Translations under genes and position numbers: made by a program
In this document: piece after piece, positions 1-6,781 of the stretch
Numbering within the stretch: position 1 is the stretch's first letter
Layout of the letters: the number at the start of each line of letters is the position of its first letter
Origin: JBBRLG01 sp038231495
Lineage (GTDB): Bacteria > Planctomycetota > Planctomycetia > Gemmatales > Gemmataceae
Assembly: GCA_038231495.1 (NCBI GenBank)
Contig: JBBRLG010000213.1
Span: forward strand, 1 to 11,398
Direction: 5' to 3'
Length of the DNA: 11,398 nt
The notes under the pieces: model-generated
Told to the model about the DNA's origin: nothing
The model's database searches: none
The model's input: only the letters and a program-made list of their open reading frames with translations

Positions 1-237
1 AAACCAAAGAAAGCGGCGGCAAAGCGCCTCACTCCAAAAAGGCGGTCGCCAATTATCCTCGTAGCTACTTTTCGCATCCCACAACTTGACGGTTTTGTCC
101 GCGCTGGCTGAGGCCAAGGTTTCACCATCCGGGCTGAATGCAACGCACCAAACCGTGCTTACAGGGCGGGGTTCCTCCGCTGAACAGTGGCCCGTTTGCT
201 GCCAAAGTAGACATACGAGCAAAGCGAATCGTTTCAT
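1..237 (-). CDS. Secreted WD40-repeat protein, N-terminal part (runs off left edge)
   Basis: The minus strand is open from an ATG at 237 to the window edge (79 codons). The product starts with Met-Lys-Arg and a hydrophobic core (FALLVCLL), and the likely signal peptidase I site is after Ala20 (HCSA/EE), so it should be exported. Residues 28-55 form a textbook WD40 repeat: VAFSPDG, then LASASADKTVKLWDA, including the closing Trp-Asp. WD40 proteins build beta-propellers for protein contacts, and no substrate can be named. The start is supported by a strong Shine-Dalgarno AAGGAG at 250-245, 7 nt upstream, and a promoter just above it. Residues 56-79 do not resemble the linker or start of a second repeat, so there may be an unusual insertion or a frameshift. 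The gene is divergent from pheT across 193 bp. Confidence 0.8.
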   Translation of the reverse strand, partial: MKRFALLVCLLWQQTGHCSAEEPRPVSTVWCVAFSPDGETLASASADKTVKLWDAKSSYEDNWRPPFWSEALCRRFLWF

Positions 238-256
238 GGATGCTCTCCTTGCCGAA

Positions 257-285
257 ATTATGCTACGGCGGCCCCGCGAACGCAA
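257..285 (-). promoter_or_regulatory. Sigma70-like promoter of the WD40 gene
   Basis: On the minus strand TTGCGT (285-280) and CATAAT (262-257) are separated by 17 bp. Transcription would begin near 250, giving a very short leader that carries the AAGGAG ribosome binding site. The -35 matches only at TTG, so this is a sequence-pattern call. Confidence 0.4.
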
Positions 286-430
286 GCACCGGCCGGACCC
301 GGCTCGATTTTCCGCCGAACCTCCTGGCCGCAAGGATGTCAAGCCTTTGAGCCGCACCGCTCCTATAACAAAGGACGTATTCGGTCGCCCGTCGGGCGGC
401 CCTTTCCACGAGCAAGCGAAGGTCGGACTT

Positions 431-2941
431 ATGAAAATACCCCTGAACTGGTTGCGCGATTACGTCGCCCTGAACCTGCCCGTCGCGGAACTGGCCGAAC
501 GGCTCACCATCGCCGGCCTCGAAGTTTCCGGCGTCCGGTTGCTCGGCTTGCCAGCCCCGGACGGACTGCGCGTCAAGTCCGAGGACGTCGGCCCGGTTTG
601 GGCACGCGACAAAATTTTCGTCGGGCAGGTGATGTCGGTCGCACCGCACCCAGACGCCGACCGGCTCAAGCTGCCCACCGTCGCGTACGGCGAGGGGCGC
701 TCGATTGCAATGGTCACCGGCGCGCCGAACCTTAAGGTGGGTGATGTCGGGCAGAAGGTGATCCTCGCGCTCAGCGGCGCGGTGCTGTTCGACGGCCACG
801 CCACGCCGAAAGCATTGAAGGAACTCAAGCCGGGCAAGATTCGCGGCGTCCCCAGCGAGGCGATGGTCTGCTCGTCCTACGAACTGGGCATCGACGAGGA
901 GCACGAGGGCATCATCCTGCTCGAAGACGACGCCCCGGTGGGTGCGCCGCTGGCCGATTTCATGGGTGACGTGGTGCTGGAACTGGAAGTGACGCCGAAC
1001 CTGGCCCGCGCCCAGTCGCTCATCGGCGTGGCGCGCGAGGTGGCGGCGCTAACCGGGGCTGAGTTGAAACTGCCGCCACACGCGCCCCAGGCCACGGGCG
1101 GACCGGTAGCGGGTTTGGTCAAAGTGGAGATTGAAGACCCGAAATTGTGTGCCCGCTACGCCGCGGTGCTGTTGCAGACGGTAAAGGTCGGCCCCGCACC
1201 GGGCTGGATGCAGCGGCGGTTGACTTACGCGGGCATGCGCCCCATCAACAACGTGGTCGATGTGACCAACTACGTCATGCTGGAATGGGGCCAGCCGCTG
1301 CACGCCTTCGACTACGACGTACTCGTGCGCCGCGCGGGCAACCAGCCGCCGACGGTCATCGTCCGCGCCGCCCGCAGTGGTGAATTACTCAAGACGCTCG
1401 ACGGCCAGGAGCGGAAATTGACGCCGGACATGCTTGTTATTGCCGACACCGCCGGGCCGATCGCGCTGGCCGGCGTCATGGGCGGGGCCGAGACCGAAGT
1501 TTCGGAGCAGACAACCACCATCCTCCTGGAGTCGGCGAACTTCGACTTCCTCAACATCCGCCGGACGATGAAGGCGCTCAACCTGCCGAGCGAGGCCAGC
1601 GTGCGCTTCAGTAAGGGCATCCACCCCGAACTGGTCCGCCCGGCCGCCGAACGCGCTGCCGAGTTGATGCGGCAGCACGCCGAGGCGACTGTCTGCCAGG
1701 GCATCATCGACAACTACCCGGCGCCGTTGTCGGAGAAGGTTATCGACCTGCCGATGGCCGAGGTTAAGCGGCTGCTGGGCATCGACATCCCCATCGACGA
1801 GTGCGCCCGGTTGCTGAAAACGCTGGAATTCAAGGTCGAGCAGAGCGGGCCGGACACGCTCAAGGTCATCGAACCGCCGCACCGCCTCGACCTCCAGGAA
1901 GGCCGCGCGGACCTGATCGAAGACTTGATCCGGCTGTACGGCTACCACCGCCTGCCCGCGACGCTGCTTGCCGACCGGTTGCCGCCGCAGGCCACGACGC
2001 CGCCAGTCGCGCTGGAGGAACGCGTGCGCGACGTGTTGGTGGACGTCGGGTTGCAGGAAACGATCACCTACGCGCTGACGACACCGGACAAGGAAAAACC
2101 CCTGGGTTTGCCGGCACGCGAGTATGTGACGTTGCTGAACCCGGTCAGCAGCGAGCGCTCCGTCATGCGCCAGAGCGTGCTGGCCAGCGTCCTCGATATT
2201 GCCGCCGCGAACTTACGGCACACGGACGACGTGCGCCTGTTCGAGATCGGCGCGGTCTACCTGCCGCGGCCGGACGCCAAGCTGCCGGACGAACCGCGGC
2301 GGGTGGCCATCGTCCTGTGCGGCAAACGGTATCGCGATTTCTGGACCGATGCGGGCAAGACGACCGCGGAACCTTTGAACTTCTTCGACCTCAAGGGCGC
2401 GATCGAGGCATTGGTCGCGGCCCTGCATTTGCCGGAGGTCACCTACCGCCCGGCGACGGTGCCCTACTTGCATCCGGGCAAGGCGGCGGAACTGGTGGTC
2501 AAGGGTTTGAGCGTCGGCCACTTCGGCGAGATGCACCCGAAGGTTGCGGAAGCTTACGAGTTGGGCCAGCGGTGCGTGCTGGCTGCCGAGCTGGACCTGG
2601 AAGCCATCCGCACGCTGGCCCCGGCCCGGCACCGTGGTAGTGCGGTGCCGCGCTTCCCGGCGGCACTGCGCGATGTGGCGGTCATCGTCACGGAGTCGAT
2701 CCCGGCGGATCGCGTGGAGCAAGAGATTCGCGCGGGCGGGGCGGAGTTGTTGCGCCACGTGAAATTGTTCGACCTGTATCGCGGCGACAGCATTCCGGCC
2801 AGCCTCAAGAGTTTGGCGTACGCGCTGACCTACCAGGCGGACGACCGAACGCTCACCGACAAGGAAGTCGACCGGGCGCACAAGAAGATTGAAGACCGCC
2901 TCAAGCACATGCTCAAGGCGCAGATTCGCGGCAAGGAGTGA
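431..2941 (+). CDS. pheT: Phenylalanine--tRNA ligase beta subunit
   Basis: This is the 836-aa beta subunit of the cytoplasmic alpha2beta2 enzyme that charges tRNA-Phe. Domains in order: N-terminal segment (KIPLNWLRDYV), an OB-fold tRNA-binding domain from about residue 62 (IFVGQV, HPDADRL, then GVPSEAMVCS at 139-148), the B3/B4 editing module (RPINNVVDVTNYVM from 270, IALAGVMGG at 344-352), the B5 domain (about 437-515), the catalytic-like core, and a C-terminal ferredoxin-fold anticodon-binding domain (739-832). All hallmark segments are intact and the length is close to the usual ~800 aa. The ATG at 431 was chosen because the family begins MKIPLNWL and GAAGG lies 8 nt upstream. The open frame extends to 86, but that part overlaps the divergent WD40 gene and has no homology-like content. 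pheS is not adjacent, although pheST is an operon in many bacteria. A TATAAC at 364-369 is a possible -10, without a convincing -35. Confidence 0.97.
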   Translation: MKIPLNWLRDYVALNLPVAELAERLTIAGLEVSGVRLLGLPAPDGLRVKSEDVGPVWARDKIFVGQVMSVAPHPDADRLKLPTVAYGEGRSIAMVTGAPNLKVGDVGQKVILALSGAVLFDGHATPKALKELKPGKIRGVPSEAMVCSSYELGIDEEHEGIILLEDDAPVGAPLADFMGDVVLELEVTPNLARAQSLIGVAREVAALTGAELKLPPHAPQATGGPVAGLVKVEIEDPKLCARYAAVLLQTVKVGPAPGWMQRRLTYAGMRPINNVVDVTNYVMLEWGQPLHAFDYDVLVRRAGNQPPTVIVRAARSGELLKTLDGQERKLTPDMLVIADTAGPIALAGVMGGAETEVSEQTTTILLESANFDFLNIRRTMKALNLPSEASVRFSKGIHPELVRPAAERAAELMRQHAEATVCQGIIDNYPAPLSEKVIDLPMAEVKRLLGIDIPIDECARLLKTLEFKVEQSGPDTLKVIEPPHRLDLQEGRADLIEDLIRLYGYHRLPATLLADRLPPQATTPPVALEERVRDVLVDVGLQETITYALTTPDKEKPLGLPAREYVTLLNPVSSERSVMRQSVLASVLDIAAANLRHTDDVRLFEIGAVYLPRPDAKLPDEPRRVAIVLCGKRYRDFWTDAGKTTAEPLNFFDLKGAIEALVAALHLPEVTYRPATVPYLHPGKAAELVVKGLSVGHFGEMHPKVAEAYELGQRCVLAAELDLEAIRTLAPARHRGSAVPRFPAALRDVAVIVTESIPADRVEQEIRAGGAELLRHVKLFDLYRGDSIPASLKSLAYALTYQADDRTLTDKEVDRAHKKIEDRLKHMLKAQIRGKE

Positions 2942-3002
2942 GGCCCGCCCCGGTCGGCCTTGCCGCGCGCCCTTGCAATCAAGCCAACGGCGAAGTTAAA
3001 TG

Positions 3003-3129
3003 GTAACCGTTCACTCCCCCCTTCCGAAGTGGGGGTGAAAAGAGCGCCATGGCCGAGTACTTTAATCGTTCTTACCCCCCTACCCCCCCTTCGCAAGGGG
3101 GGGAGCAGTTGATGCCGGTGAACGGTTAC
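3003..3129. mobile_element. MITE-like non-autonomous element, 127 bp, with target duplication
   Basis: The element is bounded by perfect 12-bp terminal inverted repeats: GTAACCGTTCAC at 3003-3014 and GTGAACGGTTAC at 3118-3129. Directly outside them is the same 8-bp sequence, GTTAAATG (2995-3002 and 3130-3137), as expected of a target-site duplication. If the next shared G is counted, the duplication is 9 bp and the repeats 11 bp. The interior is C/G-run rich, codes for nothing and holds a strong hairpin. No transposase is in the window, so any mobility would have been in trans. A duplication of 8-9 bp fits several IS families (ISL3 and ISAs1 elements make 8 bp), but the terminal sequence is not one I can assign. 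Confidence 0.7.
3083..3103. terminator. C7/G7 hairpin inside the MITE-like element
   Basis: Seven C plus TT (3083-3091) pair perfectly with AA plus seven G (3095-3103) around a CGC loop, a 9-bp stem. It lies 142 bp after the pheT stop and could terminate pheT transcription, but there is no T-run after it. It could equally be part of the transposition signal. No other terminator-like structure follows pheT. Confidence 0.35.
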
Positions 3130-3196
3130 GTTAAATGGACGTAGCCGCCGACCGGTTCTCATCCTTTGGGTCAACGCTTTTCCCCCGGACTTCCTC

Positions 3197-6100
3197 ATGT
3201 GGCTCATCAAGGCATCCCTGCTCAACGCCTACATGGTGGCATCGCTCGTTTTCATCATCATCGTCCTCGGCGTCTTCTCCATCGCCAACATCCCGGTTGA
3301 CATCCTGCCCGTCTTCAAGACGCCCGCCGTCCAGGTGTTGACCTACTATCAAGGGATGCCGACCGCCTCCGTCGAAAAAACCATCACCACGCGCGTCGAG
3401 CGCTGGACCAACCAGTCGATGGGCGTCGAATCCGTGCAGTCCAAATCGGTGCCCGGCGTCAGCGTCGTACGCCTCTACTTCCGCGACGGCATCGACCCCA
3501 ACGCCGCCCTCACCCAGACGACTTCGCTCGCCCTCGGCACCTTGACCTATTTGCCGCCGAATACGTTGCCGCCGGTGACGATGCCGTTCGACCCGACCGG
3601 CACCACGCCACTCGGCATTCTCACGGTCAACAACTCCGAACTGGACGAGGCCCACATCAAGGACGTGGCTCGCTACGACGTGCGCAGCATGCTCGGCGGC
3701 GTGCCGGGCGTCGTGGCCCCCGTGGTCGTCGGCGGCAAAGACCGCACGGTCCTCATCTACCTCGACCCGAAGAAGCTCGAGGCCCGCAAGGTGTCGCCGG
3801 TGGACGTGGTCAAGGCGCTGCAAGAAGGCAACCTCATGGTCACGCCCGGTACCGCCTACTTCGGCGACAACCAGGTGTTGCTCGACACGAACGGCATGGT
3901 GGAGAAGGTCGAGCAACTGAACGACTTCCCGATCCGCATCGAACCGGGCAACAACGTCTACCTGCGCGACGTGGGCAGTGCCGAGGACGCCTACGCCATC
4001 CAAACGTCGCGGGTGCGGATTAACGGCCGGCAGCAGGTGTTCGTGCCGATCTACCGCCAGGGCGGGTCGAGCAGTCTCGACGTGGCCAACGGCACCCGGA
4101 AGCACATCGACTACATGGAATCGCGCCTGCCCGCAGGCACCAAGCTCGATTTCGTGATGGACCAGTCCGTGACCGTCAAGGAAGCGATCCTGAGCCTGAT
4201 CGACGAGGGCCTGATCGGCGCGGTCATGGTGTCGGTCATGATCCTTTTCTTCCTGGGCAACTGGCGCATGACGGTCATCGCCAGCGTGTCGATCCCGCTG
4301 TCGATTCTGGGCGCGATCATCGGCCTGTACGTCTTCGGCAACACGATCAACGTCATGACCCTGAGCGGCCTGGCACTGGCCATCGGCCCGCTGGTGGACG
4401 ACGCCATCGTCGGCCTGGAAAACACGCACCGCCACGGCGCGATGGGCAAGTCGGCCCTACGGGCGGCGCTGGACGGCTCGGTCGAGGTCATGGTGCCGGT
4501 CATGGTCGCGACCTGCACGACGATCATCGTCTTGTCGCCGCTGGAGTTCATGCCCGGCATGGGCGGCTTTCTCTTCCGGCCGCTCGCCCTGGCCGTCACG
4601 TTTGCGATGTTGTCGTCCTTCCTGCTGTCGCGTACGTTCGTGCCGATGATGTGCAGCCGCTTCCTGCCCGACCACGCCGACCACGGACCCGGCGTCAAGC
4701 CGGCGCGCAACGTCGTCAGCCTGGCAATGGCGGGACTCGACTCCGTTTTGAGCTGGCTGCACCGCCCCGTCGGGCGCTTCTTGGCGGGCCTGACGCGCTT
4801 TTACAGTCGTCTTCTCACCACCGCCCTTCGTTTCCGCGTCGTGGTGCTGAGCGGCGCGTTTGCCCTGTTTTTGTGCGCGCTCGGCCTCTTGCCCTTCATC
4901 GGCCAGGAGTTCTTCCCCCAGGTGGACGCCGGGCAGATAACCGTCTACGTCCGCGCCCCGTCCAACTGGCGGTTGGACAAGTCCGAGCAGAGCATCGTCA
5001 AGTTCGAGCAGTTTTTGCAGGACCAGGTTCCGGAGCGCGAGCGCGTCACGATCGTGTCGGAACTCGGCTTGAACCCGGACTGGTCGGCGGCCTACAGTGC
5101 CAACTCCGGGCAGCAGGACACGGTCGTCCGCATTCAGCTTTCGGAACACCGGCGCTTCACCGCCCAGGAGTACGCCGTCCGCCTGCGCCACGCCTTTCAG
5201 GAAGACCCCAAGCTGGCCGACTTGCGTTCGGACCTGCGCATCAGCTTCGACACCGGCGGCATGGTTTCCAGCGCGCTCAACTACGGCAACACGTCGCCCA
5301 TCGACATTCAGATCGAGGGCGGCGGTCGCGACGAGGCCATGAAGCTGGCCCAGGAGATTCGCGGCCGGGCGGCGGCGGTCCGCGGCGCCGCCGACGTGCG
5401 CGTCGCCCAGCGGCTCGACGCGCCCTACCTCATTATCGAGGTGGATCGGCAGAAGGCGGCGAACATCGGCCTGTCGGCGCGCGACGTCATCATGCAGGTG
5501 GTCGCGGCCATGAACTCCAGCGTGTCGATCAACCGCAACTTCTGGATCGACGCCAAGAGCGGCAGCCAGTATTTCGTCGCGGTGCAGTACCCGGAGAACC
5601 CGCAGGAAAAGATCGAGGACCTGCTCAACCTGTTCGCGACCGGCAGCCGGCAGGAAAACCCCGTGCGGCTCAGCAGCCTGGTCAAGACGCGCTACACCAC
5701 CGACGCCCCGGTCGAGATCACGCACGAGAGCCTGTACCGCACGTTCAACGTCCAGGTGAACACGGAAAACCGCGACATCGGTAGCGTCGCGGCCGACATC
5801 AACAAGGAGTTAGACCGCCTCCGCCGCGAGCTGCGCGACCGCGTCGGCCGCCTGGAAAAGGAGTATGCGGACCTGCAAAAGAGCCAACCGGCCAACCGTG
5901 CCGCGCTCAAGGCGGCCGAGACCCAGTTGACCGAAGCGCGTGCCCTGGCCGCGATGCGCGTCAACCTCAAGGGCGAATACGCCCGGATGACCGAGTCGGC
6001 GTGGCGGCTGGGGTTCGGCCTGGCGATGGCGGCGCTGCTCGTGTACCTGCTGCTGGTCGCCCTGTTCCGCTCCTGGGTCGGGCCGTTCATCATCATGTTC

Positions 6101-6538
6101 ACGGTGCCGCTCGGCCTGATCGGCGTGTTGACGATGTTGTTCCTGACGCACACGTCGCTCAACGTCCAATCCGAAATGGGCGTCATCTTCCTGGTCGGCA
6201 TCGCGGTCAACAACGGCGTGCTGCTGGTCGATTTCGCCAACAAGCAGCGCAAGCTCGGCGGCTCGGTGCGCGAGGCGATCGCGACGGCGGCGGCGATCCG
6301 TTTCCGGCCGATCCTGATGACGTTTCTGGCGACGTTCCTCGACCTGGTGCCGATGGCGATTGGCTTGGGCAAGGGCAGCGAGGCGACGGTGCCGCTGGCC
6401 CGCGCGGTGGTCGGCGGCTTGCTCACGTCGACGTGCCTGACGCTGTTCGTGGTGCCGATCTTGTACACGCTGCTGATCCGCGAACGCGCGGCGACGGACC
6501 GGGATTTGGAAGCGGAACTTGCGGACCCGGCGGTGTGA
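3197..6538 (+). CDS. RND efflux permease (AcrB/HAE1-like), inner membrane
   Basis: The 1113-aa product is a proton-driven resistance-nodulation-division pump. It has the duplicated layout: TM1 near 10-30, a periplasmic porter/docking region, TM2-6 (about 335-485), TM7 (about 548-570), a second periplasmic region, and TM8-12 (about 935-1090). The TM4 proton-relay pair is present as Asp401-Asp402 in LAIGPLVDDAIVGLEN. In TM10 the lysine of AcrB (K940) is replaced by Asn1005 in VGIAVNNGVLLVDFA, as in many HAE1-like pumps outside enterobacteria. An extra charged helical segment (about 868-920) precedes TM8. The start is chosen because MWLIKASLLNAYMVASL matches the usual RND N-terminus, but no good Shine-Dalgarno is seen. 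No membrane-fusion protein or TolC-like gene is adjacent, so partners must be elsewhere. The substrate cannot be told. Confidence 0.95.
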   Translation: MWLIKASLLNAYMVASLVFIIIVLGVFSIANIPVDILPVFKTPAVQVLTYYQGMPTASVEKTITTRVERWTNQSMGVESVQSKSVPGVSVVRLYFRDGIDPNAALTQTTSLALGTLTYLPPNTLPPVTMPFDPTGTTPLGILTVNNSELDEAHIKDVARYDVRSMLGGVPGVVAPVVVGGKDRTVLIYLDPKKLEARKVSPVDVVKALQEGNLMVTPGTAYFGDNQVLLDTNGMVEKVEQLNDFPIRIEPGNNVYLRDVGSAEDAYAIQTSRVRINGRQQVFVPIYRQGGSSSLDVANGTRKHIDYMESRLPAGTKLDFVMDQSVTVKEAILSLIDEGLIGAVMVSVMILFFLGNWRMTVIASVSIPLSILGAIIGLYVFGNTINVMTLSGLALAIGPLVDDAIVGLENTHRHGAMGKSALRAALDGSVEVMVPVMVATCTTIIVLSPLEFMPGMGGFLFRPLALAVTFAMLSSFLLSRTFVPMMCSRFLPDHADHGPGVKPARNVVSLAMAGLDSVLSWLHRPVGRFLAGLTRFYSRLLTTALRFRVVVLSGAFALFLCALGLLPFIGQEFFPQVDAGQITVYVRAPSNWRLDKSEQSIVKFEQFLQDQVPERERVTIVSELGLNPDWSAAYSANSGQQDTVVRIQLSEHRRFTAQEYAVRLRHAFQEDPKLADLRSDLRISFDTGGMVSSALNYGNTSPIDIQIEGGGRDEAMKLAQEIRGRAAAVRGAADVRVAQRLDAPYLIIEVDRQKAANIGLSARDVIMQVVAAMNSSVSINRNFWIDAKSGSQYFVAVQYPENPQEKIEDLLNLFATGSRQENPVRLSSLVKTRYTTDAPVEITHESLYRTFNVQVNTENRDIGSVAADINKELDRLRRELRDRVGRLEKEYADLQKSQPANRAALKAAETQLTEARALAAMRVNLKGEYARMTESAWRLGFGLAMAALLVYLLLVALFRSWVGPFIIMFTVPLGLIGVLTMLFLTHTSLNVQSEMGVIFLVGIAVNNGVLLVDFANKQRKLGGSVREAIATAAAIRFRPILMTFLATFLDLVPMAIGLGKGSEATVPLARAVVGGLLTSTCLTLFVVPILYTLLIRERAATDRDLEAELADPAV

Positions 6539-6556
6539 GACAGACAAAGTAGATGC

Positions 6557-6659
6557 TATACTCAACGCGGGGGACTCTGACACAAGCCTGAAGCGCAAGC
6601 GAAGGACTGTCCTTCGCTTGCGCTTCAGGCTTGTGTCATTCCAAGTCGCGGTGAGTATA
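6557..6659. repeat. 103-bp palindrome with 29-bp perfect core stem
   Basis: The core arms 6578-6606 and 6610-6638 are perfectly complementary over 29 bp around a CTG loop. On the same axis (6608) an outer pair, TATACTCA at 6557-6564 and TGAGTATA at 6652-6659, extends the symmetry; the bases between are only partly complementary, but the arms align without gaps. It starts 18 bp after the RND stop and could act as its terminator. The complete outer symmetry looks more like a dispersed palindromic repeat unit. Both strands translate to the same Arg/Lys-rich peptide (SLKRKRRTVLRLRFRL), which I treat as non-coding. Confidence 0.85.
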
Positions 6660-6671
6660 ACTTCCGGAAGT
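6660..6671. promoter_or_regulatory. 12-bp perfect palindrome, possible operator
   Basis: ACTTCCGGAAGT is fully self-complementary. It abuts the larger palindrome, 110 bp upstream of the molybdoenzyme start. It could be a dimeric regulator site or chance. Confidence 0.2.
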
Positions 6672-6697
6672 CGCCTCCTGGCCACGGAATTATTCCC

Positions 6698-6724
6698 TTG
6701 TGCCGGCCCACCCTTTGCTACACT
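6698..6724 (+). promoter_or_regulatory. Possible promoter of the sulfite-oxidase-like gene
   Basis: TTGTGC (6698-6703) and TACACT (6719-6724) are spaced by 15 bp, shorter than the ideal 17. It lies 57 bp upstream of the chosen start. It is a weak match, given because nothing better is visible in this gap. Confidence 0.25.
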
Positions 6725-6781
6725 GGTGCTGCACGGCGACCGTTCGTTACCCGTTCTGTTCACCGGCACTCAGGTGCATCC

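Noticed and set aside
338..343. Consensus -35 TTGACA on the minus strand upstream of the WD40 gene
   Set aside because: No -10-like hexamer lies 16-18 bp downstream, and the TTGCGT/CATAAT pair nearer the gene fits better.
86..430. 115-codon N-terminal extension of the pheT frame
   Set aside because: It overlaps the divergent WD40 gene, lacks PheT-like sequence, and the family N-terminus MKIPLNWL with a ribosome site lies at 431.
1801..2640. 279-aa plus-strand frame inside pheT
   Set aside because: It is an out-of-frame shadow, Arg/Pro/Gly-rich with no domain, and fully inside the conserved PheT reading frame.
3131..4435. 434-aa minus-strand open frame opposite the RND gene
   Set aside because: It is the antisense shadow of a high-GC gene: His/Asp/Val/Arg-rich, no domain, and the plus frame is a clear RND protein.
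4457..5725. 422-aa minus-strand open frame
   Set aside because: Another antisense shadow of the RND gene with the same biased composition.
5810..6769. 319-aa minus-strand frame covering the RND end and the palindrome
   Set aside because: It is antisense to TM8-12 and its start region is the palindrome; low-complexity His/Gln/Arg.
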